Assembly: GCA_002371345.1 (NCBI GenBank)
Contig: DFHY01000108.1
Span: forward strand, 2,046 to 65,135
Reading direction: 5' to 3'
From: Lachnospiraceae bacterium UBA3711
GTDB taxonomy: Bacteria; Bacillota; Clostridia; Lachnospirales; Lachnospiraceae
DNA length: 63,090 nt
The notes beneath the pieces are model-generated. The model was not told the DNA's origin, did not search any database, and saw nothing but the letters and a program-made list of their open reading frames with translations. The position numbers were made by a program, and so were the translations under genes. Numbering within the stretch: position 1 is the first letter of the stretch; every line of letters begins with the position of its first letter. This document shows positions 41,541 to 50,494 of this stretch, piece by piece.

Positions 41541-42759
41541 ATACCTTATCAAACTGATCCAGATTGTACTTCTTGATCACATCTACCAGTGCCGATACAT
41601 AGTTCGGCGCCGTAGCATATCCGCCGTTCTTGATTATCGTGGCGGCTTTTTCATAATCCCTGCATCCTATGAGCCCGTTGTACCTCAGCGACCCGTCACT
41701 GAGCTTAGCGCCTGTCAGATATGCCGAATGATCCGCCACGCTTGCCTGAATATTGGGATACTTTCTGAAGCCTGCTTTTATGGTTATGTACTTGCCGTTG
41801 ACATACTCCTGTGTATTCACATTGTAGACCGCTCCGTCCCACGCACTCTTCCAAGTCGTACTTCCTATGGATGACTTCATGCCGAACAGATTATTCGCTT
41901 CCTTAGCCAGCGTCGATGTTCCCCATCCGCTCTCGATAATAGCCTGTGCGACAGTTACGGATGCGAGCACACCCGTCGACAGCATGTCGGCGTGCGCCAT
42001 GGCCCCGATCTTTTCGATGAATTCCTTCTGCAGCTTGGTGGTTACAGCCTGCTCCTCTTCGACATAGCCGTCCTCGGTAAAGGTATATTTCTTTCCTCTG
42101 ATCGTGACAGTTTTACCCCGGTAGGCAGCCCCGTAATTCTTTCCTGTCTTTCCCGAGGTACGGAAATAATACTTCCTGCCGTTGATGGTCTTCCACCCTG
42201 TTTTAAGACGGCCGATGTTTTTGGGAGAGCCTGCCTTAATAAAGTAGTACAGCTTGCCGTTTATTTCCTGGAGTCCGGTAAGCTTGGATCCTCCTTCATC
42301 ATAGAAGAATACCTTCTTGCTGACTGTAACCCACCCAAGCTCCTGCGCGCCGAACGCTCCTTTCTTTTCCCTGGAGCTGAACAGGCAGTACTCCGCTCCG
42401 GCCTTCACATATCCGCTCTTGAGAGAACCCTTCTTTTTTCCAAGCTTCCCTCCCGGCGTCGCATAATAGCGGACGCCCTGTTCGGTGAACCATCCCACAG
42501 ACAGATAGCCTTCCCCGTCAAAGTGATAATATCTATTCTTCAGCTTCAGGAACCCCACCGCGGGTCTGAGCGACTTGGTAATGTAAGTAAACCGGCCGCT
42601 CGGAAGAGCATACCACCCTCTTCCCGCTGTAACCGCTGCGTCCTCCGCAGTAAGAGCCCGGACACTTAGAGGAATAAACAATACGAGAAGTACAGCGCAT
42701 ATTAATCCGGCTATCCAAACATATATCTGTTTTCTTCTGTCTGTATTATTGATAGGCAC
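41539..42759 (-). CDS. Secreted glucosaminidase (GH73) with cell-wall-binding repeats
   Basis: Peptidoglycan hydrolase of 406 residues. A signal anchor or signal peptide (IYVWIAGLICAVLLVLFIPL) is followed by several choline-binding-like repeats rich in Tyr, Gly and Trp (YYHFDGEGYLSVGWF, GRKYYFRTSGK). The C-terminal GH73 domain has VAQAIIESGWGTSTLAKEAN, with the catalytic Glu, and NNLFGMKS. The start is probably GTG at 42759, nine bases after GGAGG. It has its own promoter with a palindromic spacer. It likely acts in cell-wall turnover or daughter-cell separation. Confidence 0.88.
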   Translation of the reverse strand: MPINNTDRRKQIYVWIAGLICAVLLVLFIPLSVRALTAEDAAVTAGRGWYALPSGRFTYITKSLRPAVGFLKLKNRYYHFDGEGYLSVGWFTEQGVRYYATPGGKLGKKKGSLKSGYVKAGAEYCLFSSREKKGAFGAQELGWVTVSKKVFFYDEGGSKLTGLQEINGKLYYFIKAGSPKNIGRLKTGWKTINGRKYYFRTSGKTGKNYGAAYRGKTVTIRGKKYTFTEDGYVEEEQAVTTKLQKEFIEKIGAMAHADMLSTGVLASVTVAQAIIESGWGTSTLAKEANNLFGMKSSIGSTTWKSAWDGAVYNVNTQEYVNGKYITIKAGFRKYPNIQASVADHSAYLTGAKLSDGSLRYNGLIGCRDYEKAATIIKNGGYATAPNYVSALVDVIKKYNLDQFDKV

Positions 42760-42823
42760 TATAACAATCCTCCATTCCCCGGCACTGATATTGCCATGCC
42801 GCAGCCGCAGCTTCATGCCGGTG

Positions 42824-42845
42824 CAATTCCGCCCAGGCGGAATTG
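42824..42845. repeat. Perfect 22-bp palindrome upstream of the glucosaminidase gene
   Basis: CAATTCCGCC-CA-GGCGGAATTG, ten paired bases with a two-base centre. It lies in the leader downstream of the -10, where a repressor or an RNA hairpin could act. Confidence 0.6.
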
Positions 42846-42872
42846 GTTGGTTTACAGGTGTTTTTCCTGTGT

Positions 42873-42901
42873 ATTTTACAGGATATATCGATATATGTAA
42901 A
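42873..42901 (-). promoter_or_regulatory. Promoter of the glucosaminidase gene
   Basis: On the minus strand -35 TTTACA (42896-42901) and -10 TAAAAT (42873-42878) are 17 bases apart. The spacer contains the palindrome ATATATCGATATAT (42883-42896). The rest of the 42760-43120 gap is A+T-rich; I saw no gene in it and no confident plus-strand promoter. Confidence 0.65.
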
Positions 42902-43120
42902 GTTCATGTTACATAACTATTACATGTTTTTGTTGTATTTAACATTTTGTAGTTGCTTTTTAACTTTTATAAGGCTACAGTATCAGCATCAGCTGTACTT
43001 CATGTAAGCTTCTTTATTTTCATTATTAATCATGTTTATGTACTGATCGTTTCGCTGCTCATTTTCTCATTTTTTACCGTTACATCATCATATCTTTCTT
43101 ACATTTCAGGAGGTGTTCTC

Positions 43121-44866
43121 ATGCGCAGATCCGTCTTTGTTCACATCTTTTTTTTCTCTCTTGCGGCCTTGCTGTATTCGGTCAATATCCAGGCCTATGA
43201 TGAAATATCATTCCTGCCCGAAGAATCATCGACTGAGATTTGGGACGAACATCCGTTGCCGGCCGCTCCTGACGAAAGCGTACCGCCCGATACTTTGCCC
43301 AAAGAGTCATTGACTGAGGTTCCGGCAAAAGAATCACCGGCAGGCATACCGATCGATGCTGTTCTTGTCATAGACGTATCAGGTTCTATGAAAATGACCG
43401 ATCCGGACTACCTGAGCAGATCCGCTGCCCTCACATTCATAGATTCGCTGAGTAATTCAGAAGGCTCACGCGCAGGCCTGGTTACATTTTCAGACACTCT
43501 TCAGAAAGTAATTCCTCTTACAAGGCTTGACGTTTCATCCGAAGATAACGATCTGATCCGTGAATTGAATTCCCTGAACTATACTTCAGGCGACACGGAT
43601 ATAGGCACGGCTATGGAGACGGCTGTATCTATGCTGAATGAAAACAATGGCCGCACGTCTCAGAAGAGTATATTCCTCCTGACAGACGGCGAGATAGATC
43701 TTCCACGGGCTGAAGATGAGGAGAAAGCTGAGAAAGAATCTCTGACTCGTGCGCTTGTGGCCGTGGAGGAGGCGAAAGCAGAAAGAATCGCCATACACAC
43801 CGTAGCGCTTGATCTGTCAGGCAGTACCGATGAAAAGCTGATGAGCTATATGGCGGATTCCACGGGCGGTACGGCTAACAGAGTGACTGAAGCCTCCATG
43901 CTCGGCGATGTGTTCCGCACCCTCTCTTCCTATACAGAACGCCAGGCGGTTGAAGCCGCCGCGATGGCGGCTGAGACAGAGCCCGCGGAGAGCTTGCCTG
44001 AGACAGAGACAGAACCCGAAACAGAATCCGAAACAGAGTATATTCCGGCGGTCACTGTCTCCGGTACTATTGACGGCCCTGTTCATCTTAAAGGGCTTCT
44101 GCCGAATATGTGCAGGGCAAGTCTGAGGCTGTCCAATCTGTTCAGTATTGAAGGAAATGGCGCCGGGGCGGTGAATTCCATACGTTATACCGCCTATTCC
44201 GATGACAATGACATCCTGAAATGCACGCTGGAAGGTGACGAACTCTGTATAAGCGGACTAAAAAACGGTACTGCCGGGGTCGAAATCATCGCGGAGCCTG
44301 ACATACCTTCATACAGCAGTACCGGCGCCGCGAATATGTCATTTTCAGTACAGATCGATGCAGTCATCCCGTCCGTATACTATCTCGGCCTGATCCCGGC
44401 AGCAGCTGCTCTGATTGCAGTCACTGTTATCCTGATCAGGAGAAGAGACGACACAAGGCAGCAGATGACAGGAAGCCTTCAGTGGTATGTCCGCTCTGAA
44501 CACGAGAAGATATTCGGTATGCCTTCCCAGACAATGGCTGACCTTGAAGACTACGGAAGCAGAGTTCGCCTGTCTGAGCTGATTCATGATGACCTTCTGC
44601 CGGAATCAGTACTTGGCAAAGTGACAATAAGAGCCATTGAGGGGGGAATACGTATCTCAAGCAGAAGCAGCTCGGCTCTGATCGGTGAATCATCTTCCGA
44701 TCCGGGGCGCAGCCTGGATATGACGGGATCCGGACGCTTCAGGGTATTCTGCGATGACGGAAGCCGCAGAGCCGTAATAATCGCCATGTACACTGCCCTG
44801 TCCGGATACGGAAAGGAGCCGTCCTATGAGGATGACTCCGATGAGCGTACAAGACTTCTGGTATAG
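43121..44866 (+). CDS. von Willebrand factor A domain membrane protein
   Basis: A 581-residue surface protein. A signal peptide (RRSVFVHIFFFSLAALLYS) is followed by a Pro/Glu/Ser-rich spacer and a vWA domain beginning near residue 78, with the MIDAS motif VIDVSGSMKM and FLLTDGEIDLP. An extracellular linker of repeated Glu-Thr (TETEPETESETE), a second beta-rich region, a membrane helix at about residues 418-442 (YLGLIPAAAALIAVTVILI) and a roughly 130-residue cytoplasmic tail complete it. AGGAGG fixes the ATG at 43121; an upstream in-frame extension has no ribosome site. The ligand is unknown. Confidence 0.82.
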   Translation: MRRSVFVHIFFFSLAALLYSVNIQAYDEISFLPEESSTEIWDEHPLPAAPDESVPPDTLPKESLTEVPAKESPAGIPIDAVLVIDVSGSMKMTDPDYLSRSAALTFIDSLSNSEGSRAGLVTFSDTLQKVIPLTRLDVSSEDNDLIRELNSLNYTSGDTDIGTAMETAVSMLNENNGRTSQKSIFLLTDGEIDLPRAEDEEKAEKESLTRALVAVEEAKAERIAIHTVALDLSGSTDEKLMSYMADSTGGTANRVTEASMLGDVFRTLSSYTERQAVEAAAMAAETEPAESLPETETEPETESETEYIPAVTVSGTIDGPVHLKGLLPNMCRASLRLSNLFSIEGNGAGAVNSIRYTAYSDDNDILKCTLEGDELCISGLKNGTAGVEIIAEPDIPSYSSTGAANMSFSVQIDAVIPSVYYLGLIPAAAALIAVTVILIRRRDDTRQQMTGSLQWYVRSEHEKIFGMPSQTMADLEDYGSRVRLSELIHDDLLPESVLGKVTIRAIEGGIRISSRSSSALIGESSSDPGRSLDMTGSGRFRVFCDDGSRRAVIIAMYTALSGYGKEPSYEDDSDERTRLLV

Positions 44867-44895
44867 TCCTGATATCCGATCCGCACATAATAATA

Positions 44896-44930
44896 ATGTT
44901 GGCGGCAAAAGCACCTTTTACCGCCAACAT
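44896..44930 (-). terminator. Terminator after gdhA
   Basis: A 10-bp perfect stem ATGTTGGCGG (44896-44905) / CCGCCAACAT (44921-44930), 33 bases past the gdhA stop and between two convergent genes. On the minus strand it is followed by TATTATTATG. Confidence 0.65.
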
Positions 44931-44963
44931 CCATATGTATTAATTGTGCAGTCGTTTATCCGC

Positions 44964-46298
44964 TCAGACGATACCCTGTGCCTTCATGGCATCCGCGACC
45001 TTCTGGAAGCCGGCGATGTTCGCTCCGGCGACATAATTGCCGTCCATGCCGTAGCGCTTAGCTGCCTCATCGCAGTTCGCGAAGATATCGTTCATAATTC
45101 TCTTGAGCATGGTGTCCACTTCATCAAATGTCCAGGACAGACGCTCTGAGTTCTGGCTCATCTCCAGTGCGCTGGTGGCAACGCCGCCCGCGTTGGACGC
45201 CTTGCCCGGGCTGAACAGCATGCCCTTACTCTGAATAAACTCCGTAGCATCCAGGGTTGTCGGCATATTCGCGCCCTCAGCCACACAATAGCAGCCGTTC
45301 TCATACAGGGCCCTGGCGTCATCAAGGTTCAGCTCGTTCTGGGTCGCGCACGGGCAGGCAATGTCACACTTGACCGACCATACGCCCTTGCCCTCATGGT
45401 ACTCGGCACCCGGCCTCTTCTCCTTATACTCAGTCAGACGAGCACGGTGCACTTCCTTGACCTCCTGAAGAAGGGCAACATCGATTCCATCCGGATCATA
45501 GATCCATCCGGTAGAATCTGAGCAGGTGACTACCTTCGCTCCGAGCATCTGTGCCTTCTCGATCGCGTAGATCGCGACATTGCCGGCGCCTGACACTGCG
45601 ATGGTCTGTCCTTCGATCGACCTGCCGTTTGCCTTCAGCATCGCTTCCAGGAAATAGATCAGTCCGTATCCGGTCGCCTGGGTTCTGGCGAGAGAACCGC
45701 CATAGGTCAGGCCTTTTCCGGTCAGAACACCCTCATACAGGCCGGTGATCTTCTTGTACTGGCCATACAGGAACCCGATCTCGCGTCCGCCGACGCCGAT
45801 ATCTCCTGCAGGAACGTCTGTGTCGGCACCGATATGACGGTACAGCTCGGTCATAAAGCTCTGGCAGAAAGCCATGACTTCACGGTCGCTCTTGCCCTTG
45901 GGATCGAAGTCCGAACCGCCCTTGCCGCCGCCGATAGGAAGGCCGGTCAGTGAATTCTTGAATATCTGCTCAAATCCGAGGAACTTAATGGTCCCGAGCG
46001 TTACAGACGGATGGAATCTCAGTCCTCCCTTGTACGGGCCTATAGCACTGTTGAACTGTACGCGGAAGCCGTTGTTGACCTGAACCTGACCCTTGTCGTC
46101 AACCCAGGGGACGCGGAACAGGATCTGTCTCTCCGGTGTTGTGATACGCTCAAGAAGAGCTTCCCTGCGGTATTCATCTTCATTCTCTTCGATAACCGGG
46201 CGAAGTGTTGAAAGAACCTCCTTCACCGCCTGATGAAATTCAGGCTGAGCCTGATTCTGAGCAACAACGCGTTCATAAACTTCATCGACATAAGACAT
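44964..46298 (-). CDS. gdhA: NADP-type glutamate dehydrogenase
   Basis: Reductive amination of 2-oxoglutarate with ammonia. The 444-residue protein has the hexameric-GDH signatures GPYKGGLRFHPSV, LPIGGGKGGSDFDPKGK with the catalytic Lys, DVPAGDIGVGGREIG, and the nucleotide-binding AVSGAGNVAIYA. The C-terminal SNAGGVATSALEMSQN is also conserved. The start has AGGAGG upstream. The promoter at 46388-46417 is strong. Coenzyme preference is assigned from overall resemblance to bacterial GdhA of this length. Confidence 0.97.
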   Translation of the reverse strand: MSYVDEVYERVVAQNQAQPEFHQAVKEVLSTLRPVIEENEDEYRREALLERITTPERQILFRVPWVDDKGQVQVNNGFRVQFNSAIGPYKGGLRFHPSVTLGTIKFLGFEQIFKNSLTGLPIGGGKGGSDFDPKGKSDREVMAFCQSFMTELYRHIGADTDVPAGDIGVGGREIGFLYGQYKKITGLYEGVLTGKGLTYGGSLARTQATGYGLIYFLEAMLKANGRSIEGQTIAVSGAGNVAIYAIEKAQMLGAKVVTCSDSTGWIYDPDGIDVALLQEVKEVHRARLTEYKEKRPGAEYHEGKGVWSVKCDIACPCATQNELNLDDARALYENGCYCVAEGANMPTTLDATEFIQSKGMLFSPGKASNAGGVATSALEMSQNSERLSWTFDEVDTMLKRIMNDIFANCDEAAKRYGMDGNYVAGANIAGFQKVADAMKAQGIV

Positions 46299-46387
46299 AT
46301 AACATACCTCCTCTTAGTCAAGCCTCGATCACGAGTTTTGTGCGCCGCTCAGGTTCACGCTCTGCAAACCGGTCCGGCAACGCGGCT

Positions 46388-46417
46388 ATTATATATCGAA
46401 GTAAATTGGGCTTGCAA
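46388..46417 (-). promoter_or_regulatory. gdhA promoter
   Basis: On the minus strand -35 TTGCAA (46412-46417) and a perfect -10 TATAAT (46388-46393) are 18 bases apart, giving a leader of about 85 bases. Confidence 0.75.
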
Positions 46418-46431
46418 GACTTTACTGCAAA

Positions 46432-46464
46432 AAATTTCCGAAAAATTTATGTTTTCGGAAATTT
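46432..46464 (-). terminator. Terminator of the metF-patatin operon
   Basis: AAATTTCCGAAAA/TTTTCGGAAATTT stem (46432-46444 and 46452-46464) with a 7-base loop and T-rich flanks in both directions. It lies downstream of the patatin-like gene and just upstream of the gdhA promoter. Confidence 0.75.
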
Positions 46465-46579
46465 TTATGGTTAAATACAGTTTTTATTCAAATAATTTGT
46501 TTGCACATGTTGGCCTGGGAACGCCTGAAGCGCCTTCTTCCGGGAAAAACATCCAATACCGCATGCCGCGGCCTCGGAA

Positions 46580-47452
46580 CTATTGGCCTTTAACATGATC
46601 TTCGCAGAATTCAATGAGCCTGTCCCTTATGAGAGCGTACTCGTCCAGCGCGATATCGTACAGTCCCTGCAGAACCTGAGGATCCCTGGTATAGGTAGTA
46701 ATGTCCAGATGCTCTCTCGGTGATATTATCAGGGCATGCCCCTGCTCCTCCAGCCTTTTTATGGCTTTGAGAGTGGCATTGTACCGCTTGTGCCTGACAT
46801 CAAGATTATGGACAAGCATCGGATAACGGTGGAGAAAAGCATGATACAGCTTCTGATACTTCTCGGGCTCCCTGACAGTATCCTTCGGCCTGCACAGGAT
46901 CACAATCACCTTGTCGCATCCTGCCTCAAGAGCACGCTTCACCGGTACTGAATCGCTGCAGCCGCCGTCATAATACAGGTGACCGTCTATTTCCACCGGC
47001 CTGCACGCGACAGGGATGGCGCATGACGCCATGTATACAGAATAATCGTACGGGTGGAGGTCTTTCTTGGTGAAGTAATGCGGCTGTCCTGTCTCGGCGT
47101 CCGTCGCGACCGCCCAGAGTTCACACGGATTCCTCATAATGGCGTCGTAATCAAGCTCATCCTCTCCGCCCCTTCCGGTAAGATCCTGATAGATGTACTC
47201 GAGGTTGAAGAAGTTTCCGCCGCTGTGCCTGAAGGCAGTCCATCCCATATAATCGGGCCGTCCGACATAATCAACGAAGAATCTGCGGTTGCGGTCTCTC
47301 TGCCCGGCGACAAATGAAGCGCCGCATGCCGCTCCCGCCGAGACTCCGATCACATAATCAGGACTTATACCGTCATCCAGCATCAGGTCAAGTATGCCTG
47401 AGCTGTAAGCACATTTCATTCCGCCGCCCTCAATCACAAGTCCAAGTTTCAT
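46580..47452 (-). CDS. Patatin-like phospholipase family protein
   Basis: A 290-residue serine acyl hydrolase. LVIEGGGMKCAYSSG forms the oxyanion hole, YVIGVSAGAACG carries the nucleophile elbow GxSxG, and YYDGGCSDSVPV carries the catalytic Asp of the DGG motif. It matches the YjjU/RssA-type bacterial patatins. The start overlaps the folD stop by four bases, so it is the last gene of a one-carbon/fumarase operon. Lipid substrate unknown. Confidence 0.9.
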   Translation of the reverse strand: MKLGLVIEGGGMKCAYSSGILDLMLDDGISPDYVIGVSAGAACGASFVAGQRDRNRRFFVDYVGRPDYMGWTAFRHSGGNFFNLEYIYQDLTGRGGEDELDYDAIMRNPCELWAVATDAETGQPHYFTKKDLHPYDYSVYMASCAIPVACRPVEIDGHLYYDGGCSDSVPVKRALEAGCDKVIVILCRPKDTVREPEKYQKLYHAFLHRYPMLVHNLDVRHKRYNATLKAIKRLEEQGHALIISPREHLDITTYTRDPQVLQGLYDIALDEYALIRDRLIEFCEDHVKGQ

Positions 47453-48351
47453 ATTGCGCTGTAAATCTCCTTTTCTGTAAGTCCATTCCCATTATCGCGC
47501 TTTCCGGCTGCCGCCTCGCAGGCCTCTATCACGTGTCTTGCGAGAATCGAGGTTGTCACTGCACCGACTCCACCCGGAACCGGGGTAATAGCTCCGACAA
47601 TATCTTTAATGTCTTCAAACGCCGCGTCTCCGCACAGTCTGCCGTCCTCCCCGGCATTGATCCCGACGTCAATCACGATCTGCCCGGGGCTGACATGCTC
47701 AGCCGTAACCGTATTCGCATGTCCGGCGGCAGTTATCAGTATATCTGCCTGCCTCGTAATTGACGGAAGATCTCTTGTGCGTGTATGACAGACAGTGACC
47801 GTCGCGTTCCGGTTAACCAACATAAGCGCGGCCGGCTTTCCGAACACCAGAGATCTCCCTATAACCACGGCGTTCATACCGGTACTGTCTATCCCGTAAT
47901 AGTCGAAAAACGCCATCGCAGCTTCAGCAGTGCACGGCATGAATCTGTTCCTGCCACCGCTGAGAAGGCCGCTCATGGACAGGTCGGTCATGCAGTCGAC
48001 ATCCTTCTCAGGACGAAGGCGGTTGACGACCAGGTCTTCATCCATTCCCCGCGGCAGCGGACGCAGAAGAAGGACTCCGTGAACCGATTCGTCCCCATTC
48101 AATTCATCTATAAGCGACAGAAGCTCATCCTGTGATACATCCTTCGGAAGATGGTGTGTCATGCACTTAATGCCGGCGGTTTCACATCTTCTTACCGCGC
48201 CTCTCTCATAAGAGCAGTCTCCCGGCCTGTCACCGATACGTATAACACTAAGGCACGGACTGTACCCTCTCGCTTTCAGGTCTTCCGCCCTGGCGTTAAG
48301 CTCCGCGCTGATATTCTCCGCCACCTCTTTACCGGAAAGAAGTTTTGCCAT
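47449..48351 (-). CDS. folD: Methylenetetrahydrofolate dehydrogenase, FolD family, with altered cyclohydrolase site
   Basis: Oxidises 5,10-methylene-THF to methenyl-THF. The 300-residue protein has the folate domain, the Rossmann motif VVIGRSLVFGKPAALML and the family signature TPVPGGVGAVTTSIL. In the active site Y48 is kept, but the cyclohydrolase Lys of the YVxxK motif is A52 (YERGAVRRC), and the Gln of VQLPLP is L96 (LLLRPLP). The Asp of EKDVD remains. Loss of these side chains abolishes cyclohydrolase in studied FolD enzymes while leaving dehydrogenase, so this may be dehydrogenase-only. FchA directly upstream would supply the missing step. Confidence 0.92.
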   Translation of the reverse strand: MAKLLSGKEVAENISAELNARAEDLKARGYSPCLSVIRIGDRPGDCSYERGAVRRCETAGIKCMTHHLPKDVSQDELLSLIDELNGDESVHGVLLLRPLPRGMDEDLVVNRLRPEKDVDCMTDLSMSGLLSGGRNRFMPCTAEAAMAFFDYYGIDSTGMNAVVIGRSLVFGKPAALMLVNRNATVTVCHTRTRDLPSITRQADILITAAGHANTVTAEHVSPGQIVIDVGINAGEDGRLCGDAAFEDIKDIVGAITPVPGGVGAVTTSILARHVIEACEAAAGKRDNGNGLTEKEIYSAI

Positions 48352-48370
48352 TGATGCCCCCCTTTATGCT

Positions 48371-49015
48371 TCATCTATCTGACAGCTGCTCCAGCACCCG
48401 GGAATAGATATTGTCGGCCACCGGAATATACTTGTCAAGCATATCGGCTACGGCTGCGTTATACTCATCAGCCAGCCTGCGGTCCTTCATCATCTTCGTG
48501 TTGATAAGTACATTCAGCGAGGCTCCCTGAAGAGAAGCCCGGCAGAATACCGCGGCGTCGCCGGCGTCTGAGACAGCTGCCCTGCTTCCGTCCCGTGCGG
48601 CAATCAAGGTCAGGTCAAGCGCGCGGCATACATTTCTCATAATCTCCAGCGGGACCTGGCACGCGTCCTTCAGGCCCTGCTCTATGGCAGCGCTGCGCGC
48701 GTCCTTCTCCTCCTGCGTACCGCGCGGCATGGAATATGCCTGCATCAGGGGCAGGAACATCTCCGCGTCCTTTTTGATCAGATCCAGGAATTCATTCTGA
48801 AGAATCTCCTCCTGCCGGATGATATCCTCCATCTCTTCCTCGACCCCTGCGTATTTCTTATGCCCTACAGTCAGGTGAGCGACCATGTTCCCGAGAGCGG
48901 CGCCTATGCAGCCGCACAGAGCGCTCGCTCCCCCTCCGCCCGGCGCAGGCTCTCTTGAACCGAGCACGTCAGAAAACTCCCGAAGAGTCATCTGTGAATA
49001 ATCTTTATGTTCCAT
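48371..49015 (-). CDS. fchA: Methenyltetrahydrofolate cyclohydrolase / cyclodeaminase family (FchA)
   Basis: A 214-residue helical protein of the FTCD_C/FchA family. The N-terminal LREFSDVLGSREPAPGGGGA and SALCGCIGAALGNMVAHLT are diagnostic, followed by DAEMFLPLMQAYSMP and DAGDAAVFCRASLQGA. In clostridial folate metabolism it converts methenyl-THF to formyl-THF, or forms it from formimino-THF. It lies 20 bases upstream of folD; since FolD here lacks its cyclohydrolase residues, the cyclohydrolase role is the more likely. Confidence 0.9.
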   Translation of the reverse strand: MEHKDYSQMTLREFSDVLGSREPAPGGGGASALCGCIGAALGNMVAHLTVGHKKYAGVEEEMEDIIRQEEILQNEFLDLIKKDAEMFLPLMQAYSMPRGTQEEKDARSAAIEQGLKDACQVPLEIMRNVCRALDLTLIAARDGSRAAVSDAGDAAVFCRASLQGASLNVLINTKMMKDRRLADEYNAAVADMLDKYIPVADNIYSRVLEQLSDR

Positions 49016-49097
49016 GTCATGCCTTTCCTGAAAATATTAATCTTAGAGCGCCTTATCCACTCAGAGCCGCGTGCTCAAAGAAGGTAAACGCCTGCTT

Positions 49098-49655
49098 TCA
49101 TCTGCCCGACAGATACAGGCTCCTTCCGCTTTCATGCAGGTCATTTCCATCACAGTCGATAATCACTGTAACAGGAAAATCCTTCACCGTAAGCCTGCGG
49201 ACCGCCTCGGGCCCAAGATCCTCATACGCTACAGGCTCACTCTTCACAATGTGCTTCGCAAGCAGCGCCCCCGCTCCTCCGATCGCGCCGAAATAGATAC
49301 CATGGTACTTCCTGATCGCCTCGATAACCTCAGGTGAGCGCTTCCCCTTGCCAATCATACCCCGCACTCCAAGGCTGAGCAGCTGCGGAGCCCATCTGTC
49401 CATACGTCCCGCAGTGGTAGGTCCCGCTGAACCGATTATCCGGCCCGGCTTCGCGGGGCTCGGACCAACATAATAGATGACAGCGTCACAGGTGTCAAAA
49501 GGAATCGGAACACCCTCCGCCAGCTGCCGCGTCATCCTCTCATGAGCCGCGTCACGCGCGGTATATACGATTCCCGACAGTAAGACATTATCTCCCATAT
49601 GGAGGCTCATAGCCGCATCCTGCGTCAGCGGAAGCGATATACGACGGTTCATCAT
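49098..49655 (-). CDS. fumB: Fe-S fumarate hydratase (class I), beta subunit
   Basis: C-terminal domain subunit of the oxygen-sensitive fumarase/tartrate dehydratase family, 185 residues. It has GDNVLLSGIVYTARDAAHERM, YVGPSPAKPGRIIGSAGPTTAGRMD and GMIGKGKR, all conserved in this domain. It has to pair with the alpha subunit encoded immediately upstream, whose stop overlaps this start by four bases, with GGAGG inside the upstream gene. Fumarate is the most likely substrate; L-tartrate dehydratase remains possible. Confidence 0.92.
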   Translation of the reverse strand: MMNRRISLPLTQDAAMSLHMGDNVLLSGIVYTARDAAHERMTRQLAEGVPIPFDTCDAVIYYVGPSPAKPGRIIGSAGPTTAGRMDRWAPQLLSLGVRGMIGKGKRSPEVIEAIRKYHGIYFGAIGGAGALLAKHIVKSEPVAYEDLGPEAVRRLTVKDFPVTVIIDCDGNDLHESGRSLYLSGR

Positions 49656-50494
49656 ATCACCTCCGTCTCATGCCTTGTCACATGGCAGCTTATATTCACG
49701 GCACACGGCATCCCTGCAATATGTGTCGGAAGCGTCTCTATGTTAACGCCGAGCGCGGTCGTCCTGCCGCCAAAACCCTGCGGGCCGATGCCGAGTCCAT
49801 TGATCTCCGACAGCAGCTCATCCTCAAGCGACGCGTAGAACGGGTCGGGATTGCGCGATCCTGCCGGCCGAAGAAGCGCCTTCTTCGCAAGAAGGGCCAC
49901 ATGGTCAAAGTTACCGCCGATCCCTACGCCTACGATTATCGGAGGACAGGGGTTGGGGCCTGCGCACTCAACTGTCTTCAGTATAAAGTCACGGATCCCG
50001 TCAAGTCCTTCGGAGGGCTTGAGCATCTTAAGAGCGCTCATATTCTCTGAGCCGAAGCCCTTTGGCGCAACCGTGATCTTAACTCTGTCGCCCGGTACAA
50101 TATCAGTGGTTATAAGCGCCGGCGTATTATCCCCGGTGTTGCCCCTGCGGACAGGATCAGCCTCGACACTCTTACGCAGATATCCCTTGGTATACCCTCT
50201 TCGCACTCCTTCATTGACCGCGTCGTACAATCCGCCTCCGGTGAAATGAACCTCCTGTCCGATCTCCAGGAATACACACGCCATTCCCGTATCCTGGCAG
50301 ATCGGCGTCTGTTCTTCCGCCGCAAGAGTATAGTTCTCTATTATTCTGTCAAGTATGCTCCGGGCGATCTCACCGTCCTCGAGCTCTCTTAACTCAAGAA
50401 GCTTCTCCTGCACATCCTTCGGAAGATGCAGATTGGATGAGATGCACATCCGCTCAACAGCTTCCGTGACAATGCTGACATCAATCTCTCTCAT
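49652..50494 (-). CDS. fumA: Fe-S fumarate hydratase (class I), alpha subunit
   Basis: Catalytic [4Fe-4S] subunit, 280 residues, interconverting fumarate and malate. Cluster Cys appear in PICQDTGMACVFLEIG, in VECAGPNPCPPIIVGVGIGG and in the C-terminal AGMPCAVNISCH. GNTGDNTPALI and GFGSENMSALKML are also family-typical. The ATG overlaps the metF stop (ATGA) and GGAG lies upstream within metF. Position inside a folate operon is unusual. Confidence 0.93.
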   Translation of the reverse strand: MREIDVSIVTEAVERMCISSNLHLPKDVQEKLLELRELEDGEIARSILDRIIENYTLAAEEQTPICQDTGMACVFLEIGQEVHFTGGGLYDAVNEGVRRGYTKGYLRKSVEADPVRRGNTGDNTPALITTDIVPGDRVKITVAPKGFGSENMSALKMLKPSEGLDGIRDFILKTVECAGPNPCPPIIVGVGIGGNFDHVALLAKKALLRPAGSRNPDPFYASLEDELLSEINGLGIGPQGFGGRTTALGVNIETLPTHIAGMPCAVNISCHVTRHETEVI

